A stretch of DNA of 64,000 nucleotides from Prunella strophiata. Its lineage: Eukaryota > Chordata > Aves > Passeriformes > Prunellidae. Positions 48,077-60,700 of this stretch are shown one piece after another. Location of the stretch: positions 27,287,001-27,351,000 of the forward strand of contig JAZBQD010000027.1 of assembly GCA_036583965.1 (NCBI GenBank), read 5' to 3'. The position numbers and the translations under genes are program-made. Below the pieces are notes generated by a model, which was given only the letters and a program-made list of their open reading frames with translations, was not told where the DNA came from and ran no database searches. Every line of letters begins with the position of its first letter. Within the stretch, counting starts at the first letter, position 1.

Positions 48077-49391
48077 TGCAGTTTTAGGCCTTGCACTTAC
48101 TTCCATCCCTCTCACTGCTCTGTTCTTTGGAAGTGGTCAAGTTGAAATGGGCTTTGTTGAATATTGTTGGGCAGCAGAAGTTGCTGGAGGGATGGGAATG
48201 ACCTCGTGATGCTCTGAGTGGTGGAAACAAGGATCCCAAGCCTGTGGCAGCTTAAATAGCTTGTGGCTATAGGAGAGGCTGGGTGGGACTGGTTAACCTC
48301 AGGAATCAATCCTTTGCCTGGGAGCCCCAGAAGCTCACACCAGTGAGGGCCCTGGAGCTCATGACCCAGTTTCCCAGAAGAGTAACCCATGGCAGATGCC
48401 TTGTGTGAGGTTTAGTTGATGAGAAAGCTTCTACAAGCTGAGCACAGCTCCTCCATGGGCTGAGCAGGACCATGGTGCTTCTCTGGGCGAGGCCTCATGG
48501 CTGAGGCACGAGTGGGATGTGTCTGCTTGGATAAATCTGGGGGTGCAGGAGCTCCTGGGGGTGCCTGCAGGAGCACAGGAAGGTTCATGTGAGCCTGTGT
48601 TAGGAGTCCAAGCAGCCAGACAGCATTTCTGGGCAGAAAGAGACACTGTGGCCTTGTAAATACAGAGTGTGATCCCCCCAAACTCCAGATATTTCTCTGA
48701 AAATTAAAGATAGGTAAGGCCCATTTGGAAGCAGAGGGCTGCCATAACCGTTGTACCATCTGTTTTTGTGCTGTCATTTCTCTCTCCCTGTTCCCACCTT
48801 CTGGTAAAAGTTCTCACTATTGAGCCATACAGTTATCTGGACCTAATTTTCTTTCCACACAGGCCTCCTGAAGCCTGGCTGCTGTATAATTCCTCTAGTA
48901 GATGAGGTGCTGCTCTGCAAAACAGAGCGTTGAGCTGCTGAGTGGACACACATCTCCAGCCTTGGGTTTTGCCTCACCCACAGCTCTGCAAAAAAGGCAA
49001 AGCACAGAACATCTGTAAGGCTCTGGGCTGTCTGGTGCAGGTGACAGCAGAGTGGGGCTTGTGGGGGTGCTCAGCTCTTTGGCTCAGCGTGGTGGCATCT
49101 CTCTCTGGGGTGGGCCCTGGGGACACTTCCCCATCTCCAGCTGTCACTGCTGGTGTGCACTGAGCCCTGGTGCTGGCACCAGGCTTTTAACAATGCTGAG
49201 CTGCTGCCCGTCGATGGTTACCCAGCTTTGGGTTTTCTTCAGTTTGCTTCCACTGAGTTATTTTCCCCAGCTGATGGGTGGTGCCAGCTGACAGAGGATG
49301 TCCCTGCAGGCCATGGGGAATGGCAGTGCAGGAGAAAGCCACAGCAGTGTCACCTCTGGTCACACTGGCGTGCTGGCAGTGCAGCAGGCGG

Positions 49392-49439
49392 GCACAGGGA
49401 CAGTGGCACAGGGACAGTGGCACAGGGACAGTGGCACAG
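49392..49439 (+). repeat. 14-bp tandem repeat, three copies plus a partial
   Basis: The unit GCACAGGGACAGTG starts at 49392, 49406 and 49420, then a partial GCACAG follows. The three full copies are identical. Confidence 0.97.
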
Positions 49440-49538
49440 CCCGGGGCTGCTGTGTGCCCCAGCCCCTGGGGCTCAGTGCTGTGCTCTGCACCCCCAAAAT
49501 TCTTCTCCGGAGAATTTGTGGATGCGATTGGGGCTTTC

Positions 49539-49552
49539 CCACTAGAGGGCAG
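49539..49552 (+). promoter_or_regulatory. CTCF-like binding motif
   Basis: CCACTAGAGGGCAG is identical over 14 bases to the site at 10422 and in the same orientation. It fits the CTCF core at each position. The 3' flank (TTTTACC) differs from the first site. Occupancy is not shown by sequence. Confidence 0.6.
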
Positions 49553-49737
49553 TTTTACCATGCCTGCTCTTCCAGAGGGTGCTGATCCCGCTGCACACAG
49601 CTTTTAACACCCGCAGAAATTCAGATGAAAGCCGTGATCAATGTTTAATTAGTCCAGCAGCCAGCAAGTGGCTAATGAAAGATGTCAGAGGTCTCTCAGG
49701 AGCTCCAGATGACCCCTGATGTGTTTGAGAGTCTCTG

Positions 49738-50306
49738 TGTCCCAGCCTGAGAACCAAAGAAGGAGTCAGGAGTCTTTTTGTGCAGTTTTCAAAATGTTTA
49801 TTATTTCTTATCTAACAAATTTTCTCCCTGACCAGCCCAGGTCTGTTCAGCAGGTCAGTCCCAGCCACACTGCCCACCTCTGGGGGGTGTTGTCTTTTTA
49901 TACTAAAAACTACCTGTACATTATTTACAGTTATTTTCCAATACCTATCACCTGTGTTACACAGTCCAACTCTACTCTAAACCAATCCAAAAGTGCCACC
50001 ATCACCCAGAAGATGGAGGACGTGAAGAAGGAGAAAGAAGGACAGAACATGCCCAAATTCCTCCATCTTGACCCCCAAACCCTCATTCTAAAAAATCCCA
50101 AAATTCTACTTTTTCACCCTGTGATAAACTTATTATTACTCTACTTAATTTGTGTGGCTTGTAACTCTTCATATAAGGTTGGTCATTTTTTCCATGGCTC
50201 AAGATCAAAGGCACAGGGGTCTTGGGCTCTGTGCCAAGGTCTCTGAGCCCCCTGCCAGGGGCTGGAGCCATCCAGGGCAGCCAGAGGGATGTGCTGGGTT
50301 CTGACA
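49738..50306 (-). mobile_element. solo LTR, family E (related to family A)
   Basis: On the minus strand it starts TGTCAGAACCCAGCAC and ends GGCTGGGACA (569 bp). Like family A it has CAAGATGGAGG, a CTTCTTCACGTCCTCCAT block, a TATAAAAAG box, and GATAAGAAATAATAAACA near the end with the AATAAA signal, so it is probably a related LTR subfamily. No target-site duplication was found and no internal viral sequence adjoins. It lies between the two copies of the duplicated block. Confidence 0.8.
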
Positions 50307-50527
50307 GAAAGATAAAGCCATTGATTTGGAAGTGCACTGCTCGAGTTGAAGGAGGTATCAGGCACAGTTTTTGGGGGGAGCACACATCAGGTGTGACACA
50401 GGCACATGGAAATGAGTGTGGCTGAGGAGTGTGTTCCTGCACTGAGAGCAGGCACTCATCTCCTCATGGAGCTGCTGAAAGTGGAGCTAGAGCAGGTTTC
50501 TACCATGGAACTTGAATGCAGTAGTCA

Positions 50528-50580
50528 GATAGATATATACATATATATATATAGAGAGAGATATCAATTTATATATATAT
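50528..50580. repeat. AT/AG dinucleotide microsatellite
   Basis: AGATAGATATATAC, a run of AT dinucleotides, GAGAGAGATATC and TATATATATATATTC in succession. Confidence 0.9.
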
Positions 50581-51010
50581 TCTGGAAACTTTACAAAGAA
50601 AATTAAAAGACCCTAACTGTTAATGGAAAAGACAAAAGTTCCTTACTAAGACATCAGCAGACCTGGAGGTTTTTTTTGCTTTCCAGGTGAGTAGTGATGT
50701 ACTGATAGACCCCAACACATTGCAAAGCCAAGTGAGTAAAGCCATGATTTCAGGCTTACTCAGTAATGCAGACATCAGGGGCAGCCTGAGGAGATGTCTG
50801 CACTCTGGGGTGTGGCTGTGTGGGGAATATCCCACTCAGTTCTGCCCATGACATGTGAGAGGATGGGAGCTGAGTGTCTCAGCTAGTGAGGCACACAGGG
50901 TCAGTTATTATCTTGTCCTGTAACCCAAATTTGGGCATATTCTGATATGACATTTTCCCCAAACACTGAAGCTGGGCTTGTTTGCTTCTGCTACTCCTCA
51001 GCTATGCATG
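50581..51010. other. unique non-coding DNA
   Basis: Nothing recognised. Confidence 0.5.
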
Positions 51011-51301
51011 CACAGCAGAGGGAACGTGCTCCTCTCTCTCTTCTGGGTGCCTGGAAACATCCAGGCTCTTGCCTTCCTGAGATCTGAGCTAATGAGAAAT
51101 GTGAGGAATCATAGATGGTGACCTTGCTGGGAAGCTCCACAGACAAGGTTTCTTGCTTCTTTTTTTTTTGCAGTCTACTTGCCCAGGCCATTTGTCCCTA
51201 AGCCAGGCACAGCATCTGGAAGGAGTGGCTGAAGTCATGCTTGGTGTCCCTCTTTTCCTGGGGTCAGGAGTTTCTAGGTCTTTGTCTTACAAAGCCTTTC
51301 C
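51011..51301 (+). repeat. duplicated block, copy 2 (291 bp)
   Basis: Direct copy of 47780-48076, starting 3,231 bp downstream. The T-run before GCAG is longer here. The edges are abrupt on both sides, so the block was copied as a unit. Confidence 0.95.
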
Positions 51302-54300
51302 AGCAAAGCCTGACCCAGACACTGTTACTGACATATTTGTAAGGCTGTGTTGCCCTTTTGCCCCCTCCATTTGTGAAGTTGTTCCCCAGGGAGCAGGGCC
51401 TGAATTCTGCTCAGTGCCTGGCCTGGCTCCAGTCTCTCCATCATTGTGGGGAGACAGCAGAGCCTTTTGGCTCACAGATTCCTTCTCAGCCCTGCTGGAA
51501 GTTGCCTGACCTCACCAGAAGCCAACAGTGCTGGGTCATGGCACCAGGGCCCTGCTCTAGGTGCAGGACAAATGGGTAAATCTGTGATTTGCCTGAATCT
51601 TGCTCAGTATTGGGACCTCTGGCTGTGATGTCCCTTCCTCATGTTGCCTGCCACATTCTCTCTACCTGAGCCACCCCTCCAGGACAGTCAGAGCAAGTGT
51701 TCAGTTGTCAGGACCAGAATGGTTGCCCTGAGTGGGGCTCAGCCCATGCAGAGCTGAGCAAAGCTCTTGTCCTCAAACTTTGCCTCATAAGGCTCCTGTT
51801 CCTCCTGTGGCCTCCTTGGTGCCATCCCCTGCTGGTCTTGCTTTTATGGGGCTGTTTTTAGGAGCAGCAAGGAATGGAGTCACCCTTGGCTCACAGAGCT
51901 GCTGGACTGTGCTGAGGCTGCTCTGGAGAGTGCAAGCTGTGCTGGGATGGCTCTTGGGGGAACAATTGCCTGTGGCACTTTTCACTCAGCCTGGGTTAAA
52001 CACTGAGTGCACACCTTGGCCTCTACCAGAGGTGTAATTATCCTGGATCTAGTCTGGACTTAAGCTCATACCATGCAGGTTTTTTCCTGACTTTAATTCT
52101 TCTTCTGGAACACAAGAAGCGTGCAGCAAAAAAGAAACATGGCACCACTTCTCTGCAGAAATTCACCTGCTTTCCCCCAGGATGTAAAAAAAAAAGAAAA
52201 AAAAAAAAAAAAAAAGGGAAAAAACCCAGAAAAAGTAGCATAAAGCAGGAGATGCTACCTCTGCTCATTCATGTGTGTGCCCCTCTTCTTGCAGGCCAGA
52301 GAGCCCCAGGCCTGTGCTGCAGGCTCTGAATGTGGCCCTTATGGCTCTCTCTCCCCCCCCCTTGCTCAAGGGACACTTCCAAACCATCTCTTCCCTCTGC
52401 CCTCTGTGTCTCCAGGAGGAAGCACAGCCCTGTCCTGATCCCTTCCACCCTTGTGGGTTTGATCCAGCACGGTCCATGAGGCTTCTGTGACAAGCTTGTC
52501 ACGTTGTTTTGGGATCTCACGCTGCTTGTTTGTTTTTCTAATTGTTTCGTTTTCTAAATGTTTCCAGACAAACTGTAGGCTGCTTCCTGTTAACTAGACA
52601 AACCTTCTGTTCTCCCCATCTACCTCTCCTCTTTCTCAAGTTTCCCATGAGAAGTTTTATCGCTGTTAGGAAACTTTTTATTCTTTATTGTCTTTTTGTC
52701 CAAGAAGTTTTTTCTGTGCAAGCCTCTGTCCAGTCCTTCCTTTCTCTGCAGTGGTAAAGCTGCACTGATCCAGGTCTTAGGACAATTATATTAACAGCTT
52801 TCTACCTTCTTCAACAATTAGGAGCAAAATCTGTGGTTTTATTTTTCTGTGAGGTCTGACTGGAAGTGTATGGGTGAAATCATATTTAAATACAATCTTG
52901 TGGTTGCTCTGATGAAAAGTGGCTTTTGATGATATTTCTTGATGACTTGCTCTCTGGTTCATAACTCTGTTTCTGCTAACCACCAGTCTTAAAGACAGTA
53001 GTAGAAAACAGACTGTTGAGTTAGTTCTGCTTCTCTCTGGAGGATGTGCTGGAGCTGCCTCTTTCTGCCATGCTCTGCTCAGTTAAACCCAGCTCATGCT
53101 CTTGCCACTTGAAATTACAGCTGCTCATCCTTTAGATTCTTTAGGCTACTATTGTATGACACAAGGATTTGGGAGGATTTTCTTGGGCAGGATGATTTCC
53201 TTAGCAGGATCCTTAGTCTGGTCCTGCATGTGGGTTCCAGGCTGTCTCCAAAACAGAGCTGGAGCTCACCAGTCTGGCAGGTGCTGGCAGAAGGAGCTCT
53301 GTTGAGTTGTACAACCTGCTCTTCACCTCTGTGCTCTTCTTCCAGTGTTATATTCTGTTGCTAGTTGGGACTTTTTTATTCCATTTCTTCAGAACACAAA
53401 AATAATGAACTATGTTTTATTTCAACACAGAGCAGTACAGGCTGTTATATTTTTTTTTTTGTTTTTTTAACAAGTGATTGGGCAGAGGCACAGTGACTCA
53501 TTCTGACTCAACTGAGGTTTTTCAGAAGAGGTAAGGCAGGATGAGGCCTGAAACCTGTCTCACCTTCTCATTGGTGTGCATGGCAGATCAAGGGACTGTA
53601 TTGACATATTCTGAGAACTTCTTCTGTGAAGCCCAGCATCCCAAAATATCAAGGGCAGCCTCAAACTCCCTGTTCCAGCTCCATTGTTCTCCTGCCAGCC
53701 TGGTTTTCCAGAGCAAGGAGCTGCAGTGAGCCAGGGCCCCTCGTGCTGCAGGAGCTGCCTGGGGTGGCTGCAGGGCCCATGTCCTGAGCTGGAGAACTCT
53801 GCCTTGGGCTGGAAGCAATTTTTTTTAACATCAGAAGGTTTTTGATTTTTCTCTTCCCCACTTGTACCCCTGTTGAGTTGTTGGCTTTGCCAAGATGACC
53901 CAGAGCTTTGCCACCCACAGCCTCCTGGTTCTTGAGAGAGGCAAATGGGACACAGCATCTCACACCACAGCTTATCACTTGTTTCCTGTGTTCAGCCCCA
54001 GCACCATGGAAAATGACACAGGTGGTGCAGGGACAAGAGACTTTATCTTCTGGTTTGAACAATGAGAAGCTCTGGAAACAGCCTGGAAGTTTCTGATTTC
54101 TGTTTTGCAGTGAACTTTCCTAATGGCTGTGTGTACAAGACATTCTTTGATTCAGTTGTTGCCCATTTCATATAAACATCTTCAACTAGAGTGAAACTAT
54201 TTAGTTCTTCTGACTCAGGGATTTTCTTTTGTAAGAAGACAATTTCCAGTGGTATTTCCACTTATCTGGAAGAACTGGGGGAGTAAGGAGAATAACTTGT

Positions 54301-54465
54301 GACTAATTTCACTTGTTGGCTCTTCTGCTATCACATATTTCTCTCTCATTCCCTGAGCAAGGGCAGTGAGGGCTTTCCCTGGGATTAGGCTTGAGGTTTG
54401 TCATTTTGGGGATTTGGCAGTGACCTACCCCCAGGCTGTCCCACAGAAGATGGACACTGTTGCTT
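51302..54465. other. unique DNA with poly-A and poly-T runs
   Basis: No gene recognised. An A-rich run lies at about 52187-52216, and T-runs at 53452-53468 and 53818-53827. TTCTTGCAG at 52286-52294 is followed by a 64-codon frame without recognisable similarity. Confidence 0.45.
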
Positions 54466-54841
54466 CCCTTCTCTTCTCTTCTCTTCTCTTCTCTTCTTCT
54501 TTCCTCTCTCTTCTCTCTCTTCTCTTATATTCTGATATCGGTTTATCTCGTTATTCTATCATTTCTTCTTTTCTCTTCTCTCTTCTATTCTCTTCTTCTC
54601 TTCTCTTCTCTTCTCTTCTCTTCTCTTCTCTTCTCTTCTCTTCTCTTCTCTTCTCTTCTCTTCTCTTCTCTTCTCTTCTCTTCTCTTCTCTTCTCTTCTC
54701 TTCTCTTCTCTTCTCTTCTCTTCTCTTCTCTTCTCTTCTCTTCTCTTCTCTTCTCTTCTCTTCTCTTCTCTTCTCTTCTCTTCTCTTCTCTTCTCTTCTC
54801 TTCTCTTCTCTTCTCTTCTCTTCTCTTCTCTTCTCTTCTCC
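54466..54841. repeat. TTCTC pentanucleotide microsatellite
   Basis: 54596-54840 is perfect TTCTC, 49 copies (245 bp). 54466-54595 is an imperfect version with an interruption around 54526-54560. The strand is pure pyrimidine over the perfect part. Serine/leucine/phenylalanine-rich frames here are repeat-derived. Confidence 0.99.
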
Positions 54842-57224
54842 CTTTAATCTTTGATTATCATGCCTTTGCCCAAAGTAAAGCCACTGTCAGGTGAGTGTTG
54901 ACTTTAAAGATTCCATTATTTTCTCTAAAAGAAAAAAATGGAAATACTAGCAGTAAAAAGTACTGGCAGTCTGTAGTTATAAAACTCAGCATTCCTGTGG
55001 GGTTTAGTCCAAATAAAGGCTGCAGGGCTGTGTGTTGGTTTAGGAAGAGTTGCCAGTGATTTATTAGAAGAGGAGGGGGAAGCTGCTGGTCAGGTGAATT
55101 TGCAGAGCAGAAAGTTGTTTTCTTCTCAGCTGTCACATGCAGCTTCTCTTAAGCACAGCATTCCTCTCTCCACAAGGAATTCTTACATTTCCTGCCATGG
55201 CTGGGGTAAATATGTCCCAGAAATGATTATATTGAGAAAGAAAATCTCTTGATTGCCTTGATATAGTAAATATGTTGGCCTCAGGAGAGACTTCTTGTTC
55301 TTCCCAAGAAAAAGGTCAGAGAGGTCCAGGTGGGTTCGAAGAGGGTCATGCTTTGTTTGGGTTATGTCTGTTGCCCATTGCAAAATCACCAAAGAAGCTG
55401 ATCAAAATTATGAATTTCCACATCAAGTCAAAAAAATCTGAAGTATTAGACTGAAGGGTGTCTCAGGAAAAACTGGTGCATTTCAAATTGCTGAGCTACT
55501 TGTGGCATTTCTCCAGATAAAAACAGTTTTCGGTTTAAAAAACCGAGTCAGACTTGTGTATTTTCTTGTAGTTCAGTATTAAGTACCATCTTTTTGGGAG
55601 TCTCTTAGCTCATGAGTTCCAGGCTGTGATTAGGCTGCTGCCATTCTAATCTTGAACACAGTTTTGTCTATAAGGGTTTTGGCTCCTGCAGCAGTATACA
55701 CAGCTTGAGTCAATTAAAAATTGTATAGTAAATACAGTCCTCTAAAGAGCCTAGGAAAAGTCATTTTTTCCAGACTGCAAGGAAGGTGTAGCCTTGCATT
55801 ATCTAATACTTGCCTGGAAATTAAATAGCTGCAGCACAGGTCAGCTAAGTGAAATATTTCATTAGAAAGGAGTGATCTGACCAAAACTTCTCTTTATCAT
55901 TTTCTTCCCAGAAATTCAAAACAAAATTTAAAGATAAAAAAGGGGAGGGGGCAATTTGATTTTTGTGGAAACTTCATTTTTCCTGAGAGAAAACTGTGTT
56001 GCCATTATGTTCTATCCAGCCTTAAAAGGGAACCCAGAAGTTCTCCTTTGAAGAAAGCTATGCAAATCAAACCACAAATTTTAAATGCTTAGCGCAGTGT
56101 TGGGTTGCTACAACTCATGCATCATCTGATTGTCTGCCAATTACCTGATTTTCTACTCTCTCCTTCTGTAATTTTTCTGTAATCCTGACCCTCCTCAGGT
56201 CAATGCCAAAGCTTTCACTAATTTCCTTTGAGAGAAGGGACTTCACCTGCTCTGTTTCACTAGTGGTGAGTAGAATGCATCTTAGGCATCACAAAACTAC
56301 TCTGCAGTGCTTTTCAGTTCCTTCTAACTCTGGTTTCAGTCCTGCCAGGTTTCTGGTTCTGAGAGAGAAAGTCTCTAAGGAATCCTAAGAGTAAATCTGA
56401 GACTTGTTCTGTATTCTGTAAATTCTAACTTCTCCTATTGGAGTTATGTTGAGGAACTCCGTATCTCATGGGGGGCTGCCCTATTCATAGGGAAATTTTT
56501 GTTGTGTTTCAGCACTGCTGGTAGGTGTTCTGGAGATTTGGTGTCAAGGAATTGCTGTGAGTTTGACAATTTAATGTCCTAAAGTCAGACAGACTCCCAG
56601 CTGCATGAGCTAAGCTTAACCTGGTCACAGACCTGGCAGTGGGGATGTGATATCACCCATGGAGGGAGATTTTCAGTGTTCTGCTCACTTATTTTACTAA
56701 CATGCAGTTTCTTGGAATCTTCCTTCCACACAAATCTTGTTCTCTAGTCTGAGACTTTGCTCAAACCCTTGCTGCTGTAAAAACCAGGTTGCTTGAGGCA
56801 GGAGCTGGGATTTGGGAAATGGGAAATAAGGTCTCCACCTTGCTTTGGAGACTTTCTTCTGCCATTGTGAATGACTCACATCAATGCCTCTCCAAACCAC
56901 AAAAAATATCTCCACATTGTTGGGAGAACACAAATAACCAAGGCTTGTCAATTGTTTTGGGCTCTTTAAGACCTCAAGAGTAACCAAAACACAAAGTCTT
57001 GCCTTCAGAGGCTCCCAGGGTGCTGAAATTGAGGTAGCCTGAGGGACAACCCAGCCTCTGCAGAGCGGGCAGCAAGGCACAATTGTTGTTAGTCCCCCCC
57101 CTCAACTGTTGAAGTTTCCTCCAAATTTCTGTGACTTGGGAGCTATTTTGAGGCTGAGATGCTGCTGGAGATTGAAGCAATTTTGCAAAACCCATGTAGA
57201 TTCTATAACTTCTTTTTGTGCCTC
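54842..57224. other. unique non-coding DNA
   Basis: Nothing recognised. AT-rich, with no strong frames. Confidence 0.5.
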
Positions 57225-57757
57225 TGTCCAGGTCAGGATTGAAGCGCTCGAGATGGTACTTTGTGTTCAGAGTCAGGTGTTTATTATTTCTTATCTACAT
57301 CACAAGTGGTGAGTTCTACAGCATTCTACTGACAGGCTACAAAAATGGCTAATTATCTCTCTCCACAAGGTCTTTTAAGGCTAAACTATCCAATTAAGAA
57401 ATGACTCCTAAATTATTTTCACTTTTACCCCAATAACTGATCCCTCGTGTCCTGCAATGTGGATTTTTCTGTCCACTTACAAAACACCACCCAAACCCAT
57501 GGAGAAGAAGGACCAGCCTCTGCCTTAAAGCCTCCATCTTGCTCTGTATATATTACTGTATTCTAAAACCTTAAACTCTAAGTTTTCCACCCTGTGATAT
57601 TACACACTTCTAATCAAACCACACACCCACAATCCCAGTTTTGTCATTCCATTTTGGAAACCTTCTCCAGGGCCCCAGGTCAAATGCAGTGTTCTCTTGG
57701 GGGTCAGTGCCTGTCAGCACAGAAAGTCTGAAATTCTCAGCGTCCAGAACTCCAACA
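57225..57757 (-). mobile_element. solo LTR, family A, copy 5 (minus strand)
   Basis: Nearly full length, from TGTCCAGGTCAGG to CCAGAACTCCAACA. The landmarks follow the same order as in the other copies, including GTGTTTATTATTTCTTATC, CAATTAAGAAATGACTCC, CACCCAAACCCATGGAG and CTGAAATTCTCAGCGTCCAG. Flanks do not show a clear target-site duplication. Confidence 0.87.
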
Positions 57758-60700
57758 AACCCACACCCTGAAAAATATTCCAGCTTAATTCACAGAAAAT
57801 TAGCCTTTTGGTGCTTCACATTCTCATGATTGTTCTGCTCCTGGTGTCTCTCTGTACCTGCTCTTCTGTCTCCTTGTTTTTCTCTCTTTGGGAACTGGTG
57901 GCCTTTGTGAAATACAGGCCATTAGAGCACCCCACAGTCCCTGCTCTCCTCCCAGGTAAGAGGTGCTGTTAACTTTCCATTAGGAGCCATGGAAATTGGT
58001 GTTCAGGTATCAGCCAGAGCTTTCAAAAATCCCAAAGGCATTTTCTAGTGGAAGTAGCTCTTTTCAGGGAAATAGGTTTATATTGGCACAGGTATAAAAA
58101 GAGCCCCTTCCTTTCCTGGGAGATGGGTGCCTTTATCTTGCCATAATAAAATCACAAGGAAGTGAAAGTTCAAGCTGGGTGAAGAACTGTGCTTACTAAG
58201 AGGAAGAGAATTTATTTACCAAATCTGGAAAAATATGGAAATGTCTAGTGCTGAAGAAGAGGGTTCTCCTGCAAGCCTCCAACCCAGACAGCATCCCAGC
58301 ATCCTGCCCTTCTGCATGGGGGAATGCTCTCACAGGACAGCAGTATGTGCTATCACTTTCTGGCTTACAGCACATTGCATCATGTTTATCAGCATGATGT
58401 TTATGCATTTTAGGAGACTGCATGATGATGTAAATTATTTTGCAAACCAGCTTTTAATTTTAGCCCCTGTAGTTTCCCATGGGAGCTCACACAGTCTGTG
58501 TAGTAGTATGCAGTAAAGCAAAAAAATTTCTTTTTGTTTCTTATAAATCTGTTCCCTGAAAAAGTCATTGGCTGCCCTTGGATTTTGTGCAATGAGGAAT
58601 CTTCTTGTGACTTACAGTTGTATGTCTGTCTACTGTCTCTTCTTCCTATAGTAAAGTTTTCCAAACTGAAAAACCCTGCTTTGCCTAATCCTTATTCAGC
58701 TTCCAGGCATTTTGTTTTTTTCTGTTTGCCTGACTCCAGTGTATCTTCCATAAGGGTAATTCCTAAGGCTCTGTTACCTCTCATGAGTCATGAGTGTGCC
58801 TTCAGTGCTCTGCACAAGGACATTGGGTTCTCCTTCCAAATTAATGTATTATTTTTTTAATTGTCATGCATGTACACTGGCAGGTTTTCTCCCCCAGCTG
58901 TATTACCCAGCATTTACTGACTCTGAGTTTTGTCCTGCTGTTTTTCTGCTCACTTACCCTGGCCCACAAGAGTCCTCTGTGACTCTTCAAATTCACCTTC
59001 AGGTTTCACTGTTATGAATATTCGAGCAAAATTTATCATCTCACCCATCACCCTGAATTTCATTGATTTGCAACGTGAGAAGCACACAATTCACCTGTTA
59101 AAATTAAAATATTCAAAACTTGAAACTATTTGAAAACCTCTGGGGAAAGAGATATTTTTAACCTTCAGCCCTTGATGTCTTATTTTGTTGTCTTTTCAGA
59201 GCTATCCACAATGAAATCTCTAACTGACTTTTGGTAGGGGTAGGTGTAACTTAAGCATTCACAAATCCCTTCTCTTACTTGTCACTTGAAAAGACTTTTG
59301 AGAGTTTTTCTTAGTTTGAGAGCTGTGTATGCACACATCAAGTTTCCAGTATTAGTAGGTGATTAGCAATTACTACACTTTTTCTTGGAATTTCATCTCC
59401 TGCTGGGAAGCAATGTGAAATGGGAATACTTTCCATTTAAATGCTGTGTTCAGTTCATTGTCAGCCTGCCAGAATTCTGGACACAAGCTGCCACTGTCCA
59501 GCTCTGCCCAGGAGAGACCAACCTGCTCCCTCTGCAGCTCCTGTGCTGATCAGGGCTCTCCTTCTGCCCCTCAAATGCCCACTGGAATTTGGCAGGATAA
59601 CCCTGTGCACACTTATGTAAGTAAAGCAGAAACTAACCCAAAGGCAGCCAGATTGAGAGGATTTGTCTGCATCTCCTCAGCAGTTCCTGTCTGGCAGCCA
59701 AGTGTCTGTGTCTGAAGGGAGGCTGTCTCCACGTCTGGACTGTGGTTTTGCCATGTCATTTCTCCTCTGCATCAAGCAGTTTTCCTTTTGATGGGCTCAA
59801 AGGCAAAGAGGTTGCCTTGGACTCTCAATGCTGTCAGCTTTTTCCCCCTGAAAGAGGGGGAAATCCCACAGAGGCAAGTAGGATAAGATGCAGAGTAGAG
59901 GGGAAGAGTGGGGATGTGGAAGAGCTGGGGTGTGTGTGGATCTGGGAGAGGGAGCTGGTGCTGCCACTGGGGTTCCTGAGGAGCAGTGGTCCCACTGTGG
60001 GGTATGGAGGGTGTCAGGAGCAAGCCAGGAGTCAGGAAGAGCTGGCTGGGAGGTGCAGCAATGGAGAACTGTCCAACCTTTGGGATACTCAGACTGTGTA
60101 GTGGCAGAATTTTCTGATCTGTCTGATCAGAAGACATTCCTTTGCTTACAGATGTCTCCTGAGCAACTGTTTGAGTTGAACTTTCAGAAACAACCCACCT
60201 GCATTTTTTTTCTGAGTGGTGTTAGTAATTCAGGATGCAGAAATAGTGACAAGAAGCATAAATAAATTCCTTCTCGTGGCTCTTTGGTTTTTTTTCCCTA
60301 TTTTTCAACAACACAAATGTTTCAGTTTCCACAAATGTACCTGCCTGATGTAGATCCTGCAGAGGGGAATGAGTCTGGCTTTCCATATTTAGTCTGTCTT
60401 TATCTTCAGATCAAAGATGCTTAATTTTAAGAGAAGAACTTCTTAGCTACTAACTTAATTTTGAGATCTGAAGTCTGAGCTCCTGTCACAGCTCATGTTA
60501 TCACTAAAATAAAGACTGTGTCTTACAAACTCAGCCTGACAATTCTTGATTCTGATGTGGAACAGGAGCTTGCTTGTTCTTCCATGGAGGTCTTAAATAT
60601 GTGCTTTTGTAGCTCAAATTACCTGGGACTACTCCATGTAAGAAAAGAAGGATGAGTAGGGGTAGAACACTATTCAAACAAGCAAATAACCACATGCAGG

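Larger units (their letters stand above)
48077..49735. other. unique DNA with a short GC-rich end
   Basis: No gene recognised. The part 49370-49640 is richer in CpG than its surroundings and holds the 14-bp repeat and the CTCF-like motif listed separately. Confidence 0.5.

Noticed and set aside
54366..54894. Two frames with repeated Leu-Phe-Ser-Ser-Leu
   Set aside because: Translation of the TTCTC tract.
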